Assembly (NCBI GenBank): GCA_937871415.1
Contig: CALMQD010000028.1
Span: forward strand, 1-21,804
Source of the DNA: an uncultured Phycisphaerales bacterium
GTDB lineage: Bacteria; Planctomycetota; Phycisphaerae; Phycisphaerales; UBA1924
Direction of reading: 5' to 3'
DNA length: 21,804 nucleotides
Below, one piece after another: positions 13,388 to 21,804 of this stretch. Both the position numbers and the translations under genes were made by a program. The notes under the pieces were generated by a model. The model was not told the DNA's origin, did not search any database, and was given only the letters and a program-made list of their open reading frames with translations. Each line of letters opens with the position of its first letter. Within the stretch, counting starts at the first letter, position 1.

Positions 13388-15700
13388 TTAGAACAGGCCC
13401 GGCCCGTCGTTGACCGGCTCGAGCTTGCCGGTCTTCGGGTTCAGACGCATCTTCGGTTTCGCCGGCTTGGGCGGCTCGGCTCGTGAGCTCGGCGTCGCGG
13501 GCCCGGGCTTGGCATCGGGCTTGGCGGAGGGCTTCGAGTCCGACCGCTCCGTCTTTGCGTCGCGTTTCTCACCCCGTCCCCTGCTCGGCGCGGCCCGCTT
13601 CACCGGGGCGGTTTCGATGAGTTTCGGCTGCTCCTCGTCCTCGCCCAGACGGGCGCGGGCGTTGACCTTGAGCGCCGCGGCTTCGGCCTTGGAAGCGCCC
13701 ACCGGCGGCGCGTCGGGCACCCCGCGCCGCCCGGTCGTCGTCGCCGCGCTCAAACCGGGCGCGGCGGGCTCGACGATGATGACGCCCTCCTGATCGCCCG
13801 GGTCTTCTTCGCCCTTCTTCGCCTTGCCCTCGTCGTCGAGTTCGAGATCCGCGATCGCCGTGCGCTTCTTGGCCTGCGCCAGCAACGCCTCGTAGAGCTT
13901 GCGGGTGTCGGTCTGGTTGATGGCGTTCACCGCCTGCGCGATCTCGCCGATGTAGCGTTCGAAGACGTCGCGGCGTTCGCTCTCCCGCTTCATCTTCAGC
14001 CGCTTGCGGAGGTACGCCCCGAGTTTCCGCCCGCACTCCATGAGCGCGAGCTTCATCTCCTTGCGGATCTCGTCGTAGTCCGCGATCGCCTCCTTGCTTT
14101 CACTCGTGAACGGCACCCACACACTGGCCATGTGGATCATGACGACCATCGGTCCGACCGGCGCCGAGCCGCGCGGCTGCTGCAAGTCGTAGTTCCGCCA
14201 GTTCGTCTCCGTCACCGCCTTGAAACTCGAGCAGGCCGACTGCTGGAACAGCAGCGGCACGCGGTTGGCGAATCGGATGACCCGCGCCGGTTCGTCGCCG
14301 GGCAGTTCGCCGCCGAACGCGATCGCCGCCTCGATCAGGAACGGACGACCGCGGTACACCTCGGCCTGGCGAGAACTCGCGGCGTAGAACTCCGCACGCA
14401 CCCCCTTGAACATGCCCTTGAGCAGCTGCTGAACGCCGATCGGCGCCAGGCAGTCCGTCGGCGGCGGCGGGAGTTTGCTCTCCTGAAGCACCTTGAAGAG
14501 TTTCTCCGCGGTGCCGTGCTCGACCTCGGTCACCTTCGTGCGGCTGGTCAGCCCGACTTCCTTGCAGAAGTCCGACGCCGTTGTGGCGCTCACGCGGCTG
14601 AACTTGTCCTGCAGAAAGTTGTACAGCGTGTACCCGGGCTTCTCGGCCTCGGCTTCCTTGAGCATCTGCAGCAGGATGCCCAGCTCGATGCCGCGCGGGT
14701 GCGGCATGATCTCCTTCGTTTCCGGAGGCAGTTCTTCCACCGCACGCGGGAACACGACCACGCCGCTGGTCTCGGTCGTGACCTGCGGCACGGGCTCCGG
14801 CGTCGCGCCGGCGGACGTTTCGCCGGGCGCCCCCGGCGCGCTCTTCTTTCCCTTCTTGAAATCGAGCTCGTCCTCGGTCTCGGCGGCGCTCTCGCGGCTG
14901 GGGGGGACGAACGTGATCCGTGCGTGCGGGTTCGCGATCGCCGTGAGTTCGAGGAACTCGTCGACCGAGCCGCGCCCCTTCTGATATCGCCCCTCGAGCT
15001 CGACCGTCACGCTCGTGCCCGTCGGGTAGTCGTTCTGGGAGAGGAACTCCCCGCGATCGCTCAGCTCGCGTGTGCCGGGTGTGAGCGTGCGGAACCGCGC
15101 GAGCGGGAAGTCCTCGGTCTCCTCGTCGACCGTGACCTCGGCGCGGTTGGTCTTCGTGTTCATCGCCAGTTCGATGTGGTGCGCCGGCTTCTGCGCGCTG
15201 GGGCGAGTCTGGATCACCATCGGCTTGCCGGTAGTGATGAGCCCGTACATGCCCGCGGCGGAGATGCCGATGCCCTGTTGACCGCGCGACATCTTGAGTC
15301 GGTGGAACTTCGAGCCATACAGGAGCCGCCCGAAGATGTTCTCGACCTGCTTGCGGACGATGCCCGGGCCGTTGTCGACGATCGTCACGCGATAGCGCGA
15401 CGACTTGACCTCGCGCCCCCGCTCGGGCTGCAGGTCCTCGATGACGACCGTGATATCGGGAAGAATCCCCGCCTCCTCGCACGCGTCGAGCGAGTTGTCG
15501 ACGGCTTCCTTCACCGTCGTCAGCAGGGCCTTGCGGGGGTTGTCGAACCCGAGGAGGTGCCGGTTCTTCGCGAAGAACTCCGACACGGAGATGTCGCGCT
15601 GACGCGAGGCCATCGTCTCCGCGGTCACGCGGGCGGCGGCGCCGGAACCGGCTTTCTTCTTCACGCTCGTCTTCTCGGGGAGTTCGGCGACGGTCGACAT
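13388..15700 (-). CDS. top6B: DNA topoisomerase VI subunit B
   Basis: A 770-residue ATPase subunit of a type IIB topoisomerase, which with subunit A passes one duplex through another. The GHKL ATP site is complete: KEAVDNSLDACEEA (64-77, with Asn69), IVDNGPGI (107-114) and RGQQGIGISAAGMYG (139-153). An H2TH-like middle follows (about 340-425). The transducer domain has ANRVPLLFQQSAC (478-490) and VPFTSESKEAIADYDEIRKE (529-548), whose lysine (536) fits the switch lysine. A Glu/Pro/Lys insert (about 272-315) and a Lys/Ala/Pro-rich tail (about 620-770) are extra compared with archaeal subunits of about 530-650 residues. I chose the ATG at 15700 because GGAGG precedes it by 5 bases; an in-frame ATG at 15712 is the alternative. 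Subunit A is not in the window. The gene is minus-strand and divergent from otsA. Confidence 0.94.
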   Translation of the reverse strand: MSTVAELPEKTSVKKKAGSGAAARVTAETMASRQRDISVSEFFAKNRHLLGFDNPRKALLTTVKEAVDNSLDACEEAGILPDITVVIEDLQPERGREVKSSRYRVTIVDNGPGIVRKQVENIFGRLLYGSKFHRLKMSRGQQGIGISAAGMYGLITTGKPMVIQTRPSAQKPAHHIELAMNTKTNRAEVTVDEETEDFPLARFRTLTPGTRELSDRGEFLSQNDYPTGTSVTVELEGRYQKGRGSVDEFLELTAIANPHARITFVPPSRESAAETEDELDFKKGKKSAPGAPGETSAGATPEPVPQVTTETSGVVVFPRAVEELPPETKEIMPHPRGIELGILLQMLKEAEAEKPGYTLYNFLQDKFSRVSATTASDFCKEVGLTSRTKVTEVEHGTAEKLFKVLQESKLPPPPTDCLAPIGVQQLLKGMFKGVRAEFYAASSRQAEVYRGRPFLIEAAIAFGGELPGDEPARVIRFANRVPLLFQQSACSSFKAVTETNWRNYDLQQPRGSAPVGPMVVMIHMASVWVPFTSESKEAIADYDEIRKEMKLALMECGRKLGAYLRKRLKMKRESERRDVFERYIGEIAQAVNAINQTDTRKLYEALLAQAKKRTAIADLELDDEGKAKKGEEDPGDQEGVIIVEPAAPGLSAATTTGRRGVPDAPPVGASKAEAAALKVNARARLGEDEEQPKLIETAPVKRAAPSRGRGEKRDAKTERSDSKPSAKPDAKPGPATPSSRAEPPKPAKPKMRLNPKTGKLEPVNDGPGLF

Positions 15701-15807
15701 GCGGCCCTCCATGGCTGCTCGTTTCTCTCGAAGCCCAGTCTACGCCCGCCGCCGGCGCTCGGGGGTTCCGCCCGTTCTTAAGCCGCATTTCACGCCGGTT
15801 CAATCGG

Positions 15808-15813
15808 TATAGT
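15808..15813 (+). promoter_or_regulatory. -10 box of the trehalose operon
   Basis: TATAGT, five of six matches to the sigma-70 -10 consensus, 72 bases upstream of the otsA ATG in the 185-base region divergent from top6B. No convincing -35 at 16-18 bases (CATTTC or GCATTT). Confidence 0.45.
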
Positions 15814-15885
15814 CGGTTGGAGATCGTTCGTCAGACCGGTCCGTCCCGTCCCCCAACCCCCTCAGCCAGCCCAACGAAATACCTG

Positions 15886-17265
15886 ATGCCCAGCAACCGC
15901 CGCCTGATCGTCGTCGCCAATCGCCTCCCCGTCCGCCGGGTCTCCGGTGGCGAGACGCGCTGGGTGGCTTCGGAAGGTGGCCTCGTGACCGCGCTGGCGC
16001 CGATCGCCCGGTCGACGCACGGGGCGTGGGTCGGGTGGAGCGGCGCCAGCGACCGCAGGACCGCCCGGTTCACCCACGACGGGATCGCGATCCAGCCCCT
16101 GGCCCTGAGCGAGAGGGAGGTCGAGTCGTTCTATCACGAGTTCTCCAACCGCACGCTCTGGCCGCTGTACCACGACGCGATCCGTACGCCCGAGTTTGAT
16201 CGGCGGCACTGGGGCCCGTACGTCGAAGTGAACATGAAGTACGCCCGGGCCGCGGCCCGCATCGCGCGCAAGGGCGACATCGTGTGGGTCCACGACTACC
16301 ACCTGCAACTGGTCCCGGAGATGATCCGGCGTATGCGCCCGGGCGTGCGGATCGGGTTCTTCCTGCACATCCCCTTCCCGCCCGAGGAGATCTTCGCCTG
16401 GCTGCCGTGGCGCACCGAAATCCTGCGCGGGCTGCTCGGGGCCGATCTCGTCGGGTTCCAGACCACCGCGTCGGCCAAGAACTTCGCGGCCCTGGCCCGC
16501 AAGTACACGCCCGCCGAGGGAACGGACCACGAGCTCGAGATCGGCGGGCGGCGCGTCGCCGTCGGCTCGTTCCCGATCTCGATCGACGCCGACTGGTTCG
16601 AGTCGACGGCCAAACTGCCCAGGACGATCACGCAGGCCAAGGCCCTGCGTTCGCGCATCGGCGCCAAGCGCAAGATCCTCCTCGCCGTCGACCGGCTCGA
16701 TTACACCAAGGGCATCGATGCCCGCCTGCAGGCCTACGAACTGCTGCTGGGCTCCGGTCGGCTCACGGTCGAGGACGTGTGCCTCATGCAGATCGCCGTC
16801 CCCAGCCGCGAACGTGTGTTCGAGTACGCCGACATGCGCGAGCAGATCGAGCGGCTGGTGGGGCGCATCAACGGCGAGTTCGCAGTCCCGGGCTCGGTCG
16901 CCGTGCACTATTTCCGGCGATCGTTCACGCGGGAGGAACTCACCGCGTTCTACGTCGCCGCGGACGCGATGGTGGTGACACCGCTGCGCGACGGCATGAA
17001 CCTGGTCGCGAAGGAGTACGTCGCGTGCCGCCCGGAGGCGTCGGGGGCGCTCATCCTGAGCGAGTTCGCGGGCGCGGCCCAGGAACTGCGTCGAGCGATC
17101 CTCGTGAACCCGCGCGACGTCGAGGGCGTCGCGGACGCGATGCACTACGCCGTCAAGATGTCCAAGAAGGAAGCCCGGCACCGCATGGGCATACTCCGCA
17201 CACAGGTGCGCAGGCACGACGTGTACGACTGGGCCCGGAGCTTCATGGAGGCCATGCGCTCATGA
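15886..17265 (+). CDS. otsA: Trehalose-6-phosphate synthase
   Basis: A 459-residue GT20 glycosyltransferase joining UDP-glucose and glucose-6-phosphate into trehalose-6-phosphate in the cytosol. Seen: [10 protein letters not shown] (7-16), the Gly-Gly loop EGGLVTAL (30-37), LWPLYHD (91-97), [12 protein letters not shown] (133-144), FFLHIPFP (158-165), LVGFQT (188-193), [10 protein letters not shown] (269-278, the Arg/Lys pair for the UDP phosphates) and [15 protein letters not shown] (365-379). All substrate-binding motifs are intact and the length is normal (about 460-475). The ATG at 15886 is preferred because the family begins just after it; there is no clear ribosome site, and a TTG at 15817 would add 23 Pro/Ser-rich residues. 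The stop overlaps the next start as ATGA, so the two enzymes are translationally coupled. Confidence 0.96.
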   Translation: MPSNRRLIVVANRLPVRRVSGGETRWVASEGGLVTALAPIARSTHGAWVGWSGASDRRTARFTHDGIAIQPLALSEREVESFYHEFSNRTLWPLYHDAIRTPEFDRRHWGPYVEVNMKYARAAARIARKGDIVWVHDYHLQLVPEMIRRMRPGVRIGFFLHIPFPPEEIFAWLPWRTEILRGLLGADLVGFQTTASAKNFAALARKYTPAEGTDHELEIGGRRVAVGSFPISIDADWFESTAKLPRTITQAKALRSRIGAKRKILLAVDRLDYTKGIDARLQAYELLLGSGRLTVEDVCLMQIAVPSRERVFEYADMREQIERLVGRINGEFAVPGSVAVHYFRRSFTREELTAFYVAADAMVVTPLRDGMNLVAKEYVACRPEASGALILSEFAGAAQELRRAILVNPRDVEGVADAMHYAVKMSKKEARHRMGILRTQVRRHDVYDWARSFMEAMRS

Positions 17266-19907
17266 CGACGCTCGAAGAGCACATCCGGTGGCTCGCCGCG
17301 ACGCCCGTGCTGCTCGTGGCGTGCGACTTCGACGGCACACTGGCGCCGATCGCGCCGCACCCGGCGGAGGTACGGGCCGAACGGCGCTCGGTCGAGGCGC
17401 TGCGGGAGCTCGCCTCGCTCGGGCACACCCACGCCGCCGTGATCTCGGGGCGAGCGAGCTTCGACCTCTCCGAGTATTTCAAGGACCCCGCCGACCTGCT
17501 GCTGGTCGGCAGCCACGGCGCCGAGAACCCGCTCGCCTCCGAGAGCTCGGCGCTGCCGAAGGACACGGTCGAACTGCTGGCCCGCCTCCGCGCGGAGATC
17601 TCGCGCGCGACCGACGGCGTCGCGGGCGCCTGGGCCGAGACCAAGCCCCTGGGCGTCGCGGTTCACTACCGCCAGGCCGACCCCGCCGCGGCCGCGGACC
17701 TCACCGGCAGACTCCAGTCCATCGCCGCCGAGCTCGAGGGCGTGCGTCTCCTGCGCGGCAAGAAGGTCGTTGAGTTCGTCATCGGCGGCGGCGACAAGGG
17801 GCGCGCGCTGCTCAACCTCCGTCACCGCACCGGGGCGACGGCGGCCCTGTTCATCGGCGACGACGTGACCGACGAGGACGCGTTCGAGGTGCTGACCCGG
17901 CACGACCTGGGCGTCAAGGTCGGGACCGGCGACACACGCGCCGGTCAGCGCGTCACCGATACCTCCGCCGTCGCTGACGCGCTCGAGCAACTGCTCACCC
18001 TCCGGCGCCAGTGGCTCGCGTCGCGCCGTCTCTCGCCCATCGACCGGCACTGGTTGCTCTCCGACCAGCGGGCGTGCGCCCTGGTCGACCCGATGGGCCG
18101 CCTGGTCTGGGCCTGCATCCCGCGACTGGATTCCCCGCCACTGTTCGCCGAACTGCTCGGCGGGCCCGCTCGGGGGTTCTGGGAGATTGTCGCGGCCGAT
18201 TGCCCGAACCAGCCGGAGCAGTGCTGGCTCGAGAAGAGCTTCGTGGTGCAGACGCGCTGGCCCTCGTGCGCGCCGGGCACGCCCGGCGATGCGCCCAGCC
18301 ATCAGCTCGTCGTGACGGACTACCTCGACGTCAGCGTCGGACGCGGATTCCAGCGTTCGGGTCGCTCCGACCTCATCCGGGCCGTCAGCGGCACGGGCAG
18401 GGCCATCGTTCGGTTCGCGCCGCGCGTCGACTTCGGGCGTCAGCCGACCCGACTCAAGGTTGTGCAGGACGGTCTGGAGCTCATCGGATCGCCCGAGCCG
18501 GTGGTGCTCTACGCGCCGGGCGTGCAGTGGAAGATCGACGACGAGGGACCCCACCAGACCGCCATCGCCGAGATCGTGCTCAACGATCACGAGGTGGTGT
18601 TCGAACTGCGATGGGGAACCGGCTCGCTCCGCGTCGCGCCGCTCTCCGAGCCCGACCGCCGGGTGCAGACGCAGAAGTTCTGGTCGACCTGGTTGTCGAG
18701 CCTCCGTCCGCCGTCCCCGAGCAGGCCGCCGGAAGGGTCGGCCGCGCACTTCTGCCGCCTGTCGTGCCGCGAGCAGATCGAGCGCAGCGCTCTGCTGATC
18801 CGGGCGTTGTGCCACGGCCCGAGCGGCGCCATCGCCGCCGCGGCGACGACCAGTCTGCCCGAGCAGCTCGGCGGTGTGCGCAACTGGGACTACCGGTACT
18901 GCTGGCCCCGCGACGCGGCCCTCGCCGCGGCGTCCCTGGTGCGGCTGGGCAACACCGGCGTGGCGCTGCGTCTGCTCGACTACCTCGCGGCGATCGTCGC
19001 GAGCCTGCCCTCACCCGAGCGGATCCGGCCCATCTACGACGTCATGGGGCGCGAGCTGGGATCGGAGGCCGAGATCTCCGAGGTCGCCGGGTACGGCCTG
19101 AGCCGTCCGGTGCGGGTCGGCAATGCCGCGGCGGGGCAGACGCAGCTCGACGTCTTCGGCCCCATCGTCGACCTGGCCGCGATGGTCGCGGAGCGCGGCG
19201 CCCCGGTGACGCCCGAGGTCTGGCGCCTGGTCGAGGCCATGGTGCAGGCTGTCGCGGCGCGCTGGCGCGAGCCCGACCACGGCGTCTGGGAGATCCGCGC
19301 CGCCCCCCGGCACCACACGCACTCGCGCGTCATGTGCTGGCAGGCGGTGAACCGCGCGATCACCGTCGCCGATGTGGCGCTGGGCCAGTCACGCCCCGAT
19401 TGGGCCGCGCTGCGGGACGAGATCGCCGCCGACGTCTTCGCCAACGGCTGGCACAAGGGCCTCAACTCGTTCGTGGGCTACTACCAGGGCCAGACCCTCG
19501 ACGCCGCGGCGCTCTTTGTCGCGACGACCGGCATGCTGCCCGGAACGGATGAGCGACTGCGCGGAACGGTCGACGCGATCAACCGGGACCTGCGCCGCGG
19601 GGCCCTGGTCCGGCGCTACGTCGACGACGACGGTTTGCCCGGCATCGAGGGTGGCATGCTCATCTGCTCCTTCTGGCTGGTGGAGGGCCTCGCGATCGTC
19701 GGTCGCCTCTCGGAAGCCGCCGAGCTCTTCCGAGACCTCATGGCCCTGGCGCCGCCGTCGGGGCTCCTCAGCGAGCAGATCGACCTCAAGACCCTCCAGC
19801 CCCTGGGCAACTTCCCCCAGGCGTACTCGCACCTTTCGCTGATCAACGCGGCCGTGCGTCTGGCGGGGTTGGGCGTCGCGGTGAGCGACCTGGACCCGAA
19901 GGCGTAG
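17262..19907 (+). CDS. Fusion: trehalose-6-phosphate phosphatase + GH15 glycoside hydrolase
   Basis: An 881-residue two-domain protein. Residues 1-248 are a HAD-type trehalose-6-phosphate phosphatase (OtsB): CDFDGTLAPI (21-30, nucleophile Asp22 and Asp24), ISGR (61-64), GSHGAE (83-88), GGGDKGRAL (175-183) and IGDDVTDEDAF (198-208). Residues about 255-881 are a GH15 (glucoamylase/GH15 trehalase-type) unit: an N-terminal beta domain starting SPIDRHWLLSDQRACALVD (258-276), then an alpha/alpha barrel with NWDYRYCWPRDAAL (541-554), HGVWEIRAAPRHHTHSRVMC (673-692) with Glu677 as likely general acid, and GLLSEQIDLKTLQPLGNFPQ (834-853) with Glu838 as likely general base. Both active sites look intact. 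No stop or frame shift lies between them. There is no signal peptide, so both act in the cytosol. The start is fixed by the ATGA overlap with otsA. The GH15 substrate (trehalose, maltodextrin or other alpha-glucoside) cannot be told from sequence. Confidence 0.94.
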   Translation: MTTLEEHIRWLAATPVLLVACDFDGTLAPIAPHPAEVRAERRSVEALRELASLGHTHAAVISGRASFDLSEYFKDPADLLLVGSHGAENPLASESSALPKDTVELLARLRAEISRATDGVAGAWAETKPLGVAVHYRQADPAAAADLTGRLQSIAAELEGVRLLRGKKVVEFVIGGGDKGRALLNLRHRTGATAALFIGDDVTDEDAFEVLTRHDLGVKVGTGDTRAGQRVTDTSAVADALEQLLTLRRQWLASRRLSPIDRHWLLSDQRACALVDPMGRLVWACIPRLDSPPLFAELLGGPARGFWEIVAADCPNQPEQCWLEKSFVVQTRWPSCAPGTPGDAPSHQLVVTDYLDVSVGRGFQRSGRSDLIRAVSGTGRAIVRFAPRVDFGRQPTRLKVVQDGLELIGSPEPVVLYAPGVQWKIDDEGPHQTAIAEIVLNDHEVVFELRWGTGSLRVAPLSEPDRRVQTQKFWSTWLSSLRPPSPSRPPEGSAAHFCRLSCREQIERSALLIRALCHGPSGAIAAAATTSLPEQLGGVRNWDYRYCWPRDAALAAASLVRLGNTGVALRLLDYLAAIVASLPSPERIRPIYDVMGRELGSEAEISEVAGYGLSRPVRVGNAAAGQTQLDVFGPIVDLAAMVAERGAPVTPEVWRLVEAMVQAVAARWREPDHGVWEIRAAPRHHTHSRVMCWQAVNRAITVADVALGQSRPDWAALRDEIAADVFANGWHKGLNSFVGYYQGQTLDAAALFVATTGMLPGTDERLRGTVDAINRDLRRGALVRRYVDDDGLPGIEGGMLICSFWLVEGLAIVGRLSEAAELFRDLMALAPPSGLLSEQIDLKTLQPLGNFPQAYSHLSLINAAVRLAGLGVAVSDLDPKA

Positions 19908-19932
19908 CCCCGACGGCCGGGCACGGATCGAC

Positions 19933-19938
19933 TACGCT
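19933..19938 (+). promoter_or_regulatory. -10-like box upstream of purA
   Basis: TACGCT in the 51-base gap before purA, 20 bases from the ATG. It would give a leader of only about 14 bases. No clear -35. Confidence 0.3.
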
Positions 19939-19954
19939 CTCCTTTCGGAGAAGC
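19936..19954 (+). other. Hairpin enclosing the purA ribosome binding site
   Basis: GCTCTCC, loop TTTC, GGAG-A-AGC: a seven-pair stem with one bulged A. The GGAG half is the purA Shine-Dalgarno site. In read-through mRNA from otsA/otsB it could hide the site; a transcript started at the nearby -10 box would lack the left arm. Confidence 0.4.
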
Positions 19955-19958
19955 GCTG

Positions 19959-21356
19959 ATGAACGCCGCACCGCCGACGCACCCACAGACGCCCGCCACG
20001 CACGCCGCGCCCCGAACGCCGCCCATCGGCAAGCCGGGCGCCGCCTGCTCCGCCGTCGTCGGGCTGCAGTGGGGGGACGAGGGGAAGGGCAAGATCGTCG
20101 ATCTGCTGGCCCAGCACTACGACGCGGTCGTGCGGTACAACGGCGGCGCCAACGCGGGCCACTCCGTGGTCGTCAAGGGCGAGCGGTACGCGCTGCACCT
20201 GGTCCCGTCCGGGATCCTCTACCCCGGCAAGCTCGCGGTCATCGCCAACGGCGTGGTGGTCGATCCCGAGGTGCTCATCAAGGAGACGACGGGGCTTGCG
20301 CAGCGCGGCGTCGACGTCCACGGGCTTGTTGTCTCCGACCGCGCACACGTCGTGATGCCCTACCACAAGGCCGAGGACGAACTCCGTGAGAAGATCCTGT
20401 CCGAGGCCGGGGGCATCTCGTCCCGCCCGGGCGAGAGCGCGCACGGCGGGGGCATCGGCACCACGAAACGCGGCATCGGTCCCTGCTACGCCGACAAGTG
20501 CCAGCGCTCGACCGCCGTGCGGTGCGGCGACCTCATCAACCCGGACGTGCTGAGGGCCAAGCTCGCGCGCATCACGGCCTTCAAGAACGCCACCCTCGGC
20601 GGTCTTGGCGCCAAGCCCTTCGAGGCCACGGAGTTGACCCGCTGGGCGCTCGACCTGGGCGACAAACTCCGTTCCTCGATCCGCGACACGACCTATCTGC
20701 TGCACGATCTGCTGGGGTCGGGGCGCCGCGTGCTGTTCGAGGGCGCCAACGCCGCGCTCCTTGACGTCGACCACGGAACCTATCCGTTCGTCACCAGTTC
20801 CAGCACGACGGTGCTGGGGATCCCGGCGGGCACAGGCATCCCCGGTGCGCGCATCGACAACGTCATCGGCGTCGTGAAGGCGTACTCGACGCGCGTCGGC
20901 AACGGCCCCCTGCCCACGGAGCAGATCAACGAGGTCGGAGAACGCATCCGGCAGCGCGGGCGCGAGTTCGGCACCACGACGGGCCGCCCACGCCGCGTCG
21001 GATGGCTCGACCTGGTCGCGGTGCGGTACTCCGCGCTGCTCAACGGAGTCTCGAGTCTGTCGGTGATGCTGCTCGACGTCCTGGCCGGGTTGGACGAGCT
21101 GCGCGTCTGCACCGCCTACCGACTCAAGAACGGACAGACGACCGATCGGTTCGTTCCCGACGCGGACTGGATCTACGACGCCGAGCCGGTGTACCAGAAC
21201 CTTCCGGGCTTCCCGGAGGAGATCCAGAACGCCCGCAGGCGTGCGGACCTGCCGGCCAACGCCCGCGCTTATCTGGACCTCATCGAGCGAACGGTCGGGG
21301 TTCCGATCTCGATCGTCAGTGTCGGCCCCGACCGGGCGCAAACACTGTTGGAGTAG
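19959..21356 (+). CDS. purA: Adenylosuccinate synthetase
   Basis: A 465-residue enzyme making adenylosuccinate from IMP, aspartate and GTP, the committed step to AMP. Seen: the P-loop QWGDEGKGK (37-45, Asp40 in the catalytic position), [11 protein letters not shown] (59-69, His68), the segment [52 protein letters not shown] and the C-terminal [11 protein letters not shown]. The core is full length and colinear with bacterial PurA (about 430). The extra length is a Pro/Thr/Ala-rich tail of about 28 residues before the first strand ([12 protein letters not shown]). The ATG at 19959 is chosen because GGAG lies 8 bases upstream. It follows the trehalose operon by 51 bases on the same strand and precedes uppS by 74 bases. 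Confidence 0.97.
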   Translation: MNAAPPTHPQTPATHAAPRTPPIGKPGAACSAVVGLQWGDEGKGKIVDLLAQHYDAVVRYNGGANAGHSVVVKGERYALHLVPSGILYPGKLAVIANGVVVDPEVLIKETTGLAQRGVDVHGLVVSDRAHVVMPYHKAEDELREKILSEAGGISSRPGESAHGGGIGTTKRGIGPCYADKCQRSTAVRCGDLINPDVLRAKLARITAFKNATLGGLGAKPFEATELTRWALDLGDKLRSSIRDTTYLLHDLLGSGRRVLFEGANAALLDVDHGTYPFVTSSSTTVLGIPAGTGIPGARIDNVIGVVKAYSTRVGNGPLPTEQINEVGERIRQRGREFGTTTGRPRRVGWLDLVAVRYSALLNGVSSLSVMLLDVLAGLDELRVCTAYRLKNGQTTDRFVPDADWIYDAEPVYQNLPGFPEEIQNARRRADLPANARAYLDLIERTVGVPISIVSVGPDRAQTLLE

Positions 21357-21391
21357 CCGGCCTCCCGGCGAACCCGCGCATCGTTCACGCG

Positions 21392-21397
21392 TACGAT
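21392..21397 (+). promoter_or_regulatory. -10-like box upstream of uppS
   Basis: TACGAT, 33 bases before the proposed uppS ATG. It fits the TAnnnT pattern of the window, without a clear -35; read-through from purA is equally possible. Confidence 0.25.
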
Positions 21398-21430
21398 CCT
21401 CGCGATCCGGGGAATCGCGCTGGATTCACG

Positions 21431-21804
21431 ATGACGCCTCCCTCCATGCCTTCGACGGCGATGAATACGGGTGCCGCGACGACCGCGCCGCACCCCGCGG
21501 CGCCCCCACGCTCGCCGTGGGCCGACGACCCGCTCGCGCTTAAGACCGTTGCCAGGCTGCAGCGCGTCTGCCCGCAGGCCGACCCGCTGCGGTACCTGCC
21601 CGACGTCCACCCGGCGCGCATCCCGCGCCACATCGCCGTGATCATGGACGGCAACGGTCGCTGGGCGACCGAGCGGGGCTTTCCGCGCATGTTCGGGCAC
21701 CGCAACGGCGCCGCGGCGGTGCGGGAGTTGATGCGCGAGGCCGGGCACCTCGGCGTGGAGGTCCTCACGCTCTACTCGCTCTCGCAGGAGAACTGGAAGC
21801 GCCC
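21431..21804 (+). CDS. uppS: Isoprenyl transferase (undecaprenyl diphosphate synthase), 5' part
   Basis: The first 124 codons of a cis-prenyltransferase, open to the window edge, so the gene is partial here. The signature [20 protein letters not shown] (64-83) holds the catalytic Asp73 and the Gly-Asn-Gly-Arg loop. It is followed by [13 protein letters not shown] (89-101), [16 protein letters not shown] (107-122) and the expected order of helices. The enzyme adds isopentenyl units to farnesyl diphosphate to make the C55 carrier for cell-wall and O-antigen sugars. The proposed ATG at 21431 gives about 64 residues before the core, of which 1-30 are Pro/Ala/Thr-rich and 31-62 look helical ([15 protein letters not shown]). 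In-frame ATGs at 21446 and 21461 are alternatives. No strong ribosome site is seen before any of them. Confidence 0.9.
   Translation, partial: MTPPSMPSTAMNTGAATTAPHPAAPPRSPWADDPLALKTVARLQRVCPQADPLRYLPDVHPARIPRHIAVIMDGNGRWATERGFPRMFGHRNGAAAVRELMREAGHLGVEVLTLYSLSQENWKR

Noticed and set aside
12285..15791. Shared 10-mer GCCGCATTTC at 12285 and 15782, upstream of two plus-strand genes
   Set aside because: A 10-base match is expected many times by chance in 21.8 kb, and the distance to the -10 boxes differs.
16284..17261. Upstream extension of the OtsB-GH15 frame through otsA
   Set aside because: The extension is out-of-frame otsA sequence rich in Arg/Pro/Ala; the ATGA overlap at 17262 is the natural start.
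17145..18815. Long minus-strand frame opposite the OtsB-GH15 gene
   Set aside because: Shadow composition and no family match; the plus strand holds two intact enzymes.
19932..21341. 469-codon minus-strand frame opposite purA
   Set aside because: Arg/Asp/His-rich shadow; PurA is certain on the plus strand.

Overview
The window is GC-rich (roughly 65-75 % in most genes), densely packed bacterial chromosome. It most resembles a planctomycete of the Phycisphaerae/Phycisphaerales type. This is inferred from a short secreted protein with a PEP-CTERM-like tail (VPSPGAG, hydrophobic stretch, RRRR), a bacterial copy of topoisomerase VI subunit B, and large exported proteins of planctomycete style. 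There is no rRNA marker, so the assignment is moderate. I saw no tRNA, rRNA, CRISPR array, IS element or prophage gene.

Left part (1-4830, all minus strand): a pyruvate dehydrogenase cluster read right to left. pdhA (E1 alpha) is followed by a DUF433/DUF5615 toxin-antitoxin pair and a SAM methyltransferase, then pdhB (E1 beta), a sulfotransferase coupled to pdhB by a GTGA overlap, and a short protein with one lipoyl domain. The E2 core and E3 are not in the window and may lie just beyond the left edge. The toxin-antitoxin DNA is visibly less GC-rich than its neighbours, so the PDH operon looks interrupted by a small acquired module.

Middle (4831-13345): a 395-base gap with hairpins, a large exported S41/CtpA-type protease (minus), a divergent promoter region, urocanate hydratase (plus), a convergent LpxH-like metallophosphoesterase (minus), a 307-base divergent region with a G8-T-G7 tract, the PEP-CTERM-like protein (plus), a convergent LURP-one/tubby-fold protein (minus), and an unknown exported charged helical protein (plus).

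Right part (13388-21804): topoisomerase VI subunit B (minus), divergent from a trehalose operon (plus) in which otsA overlaps by ATGA a fusion of trehalose-6-phosphate phosphatase with a GH15 glucoamylase/trehalase-type domain. Then come purA and the 5' part of uppS, which runs off the window. The trehalose pair would make trehalose from UDP-glucose and glucose-6-phosphate, with a hydrolase tethered to the last biosynthetic step.

The most unusual items are the OtsB-GH15 fusion, the interrupted PDH operon with its coupled sulfotransferase and stand-alone lipoyl protein, and the bacterial Top6B with a long low-complexity tail. No wholly new system could be demonstrated from sequence alone.
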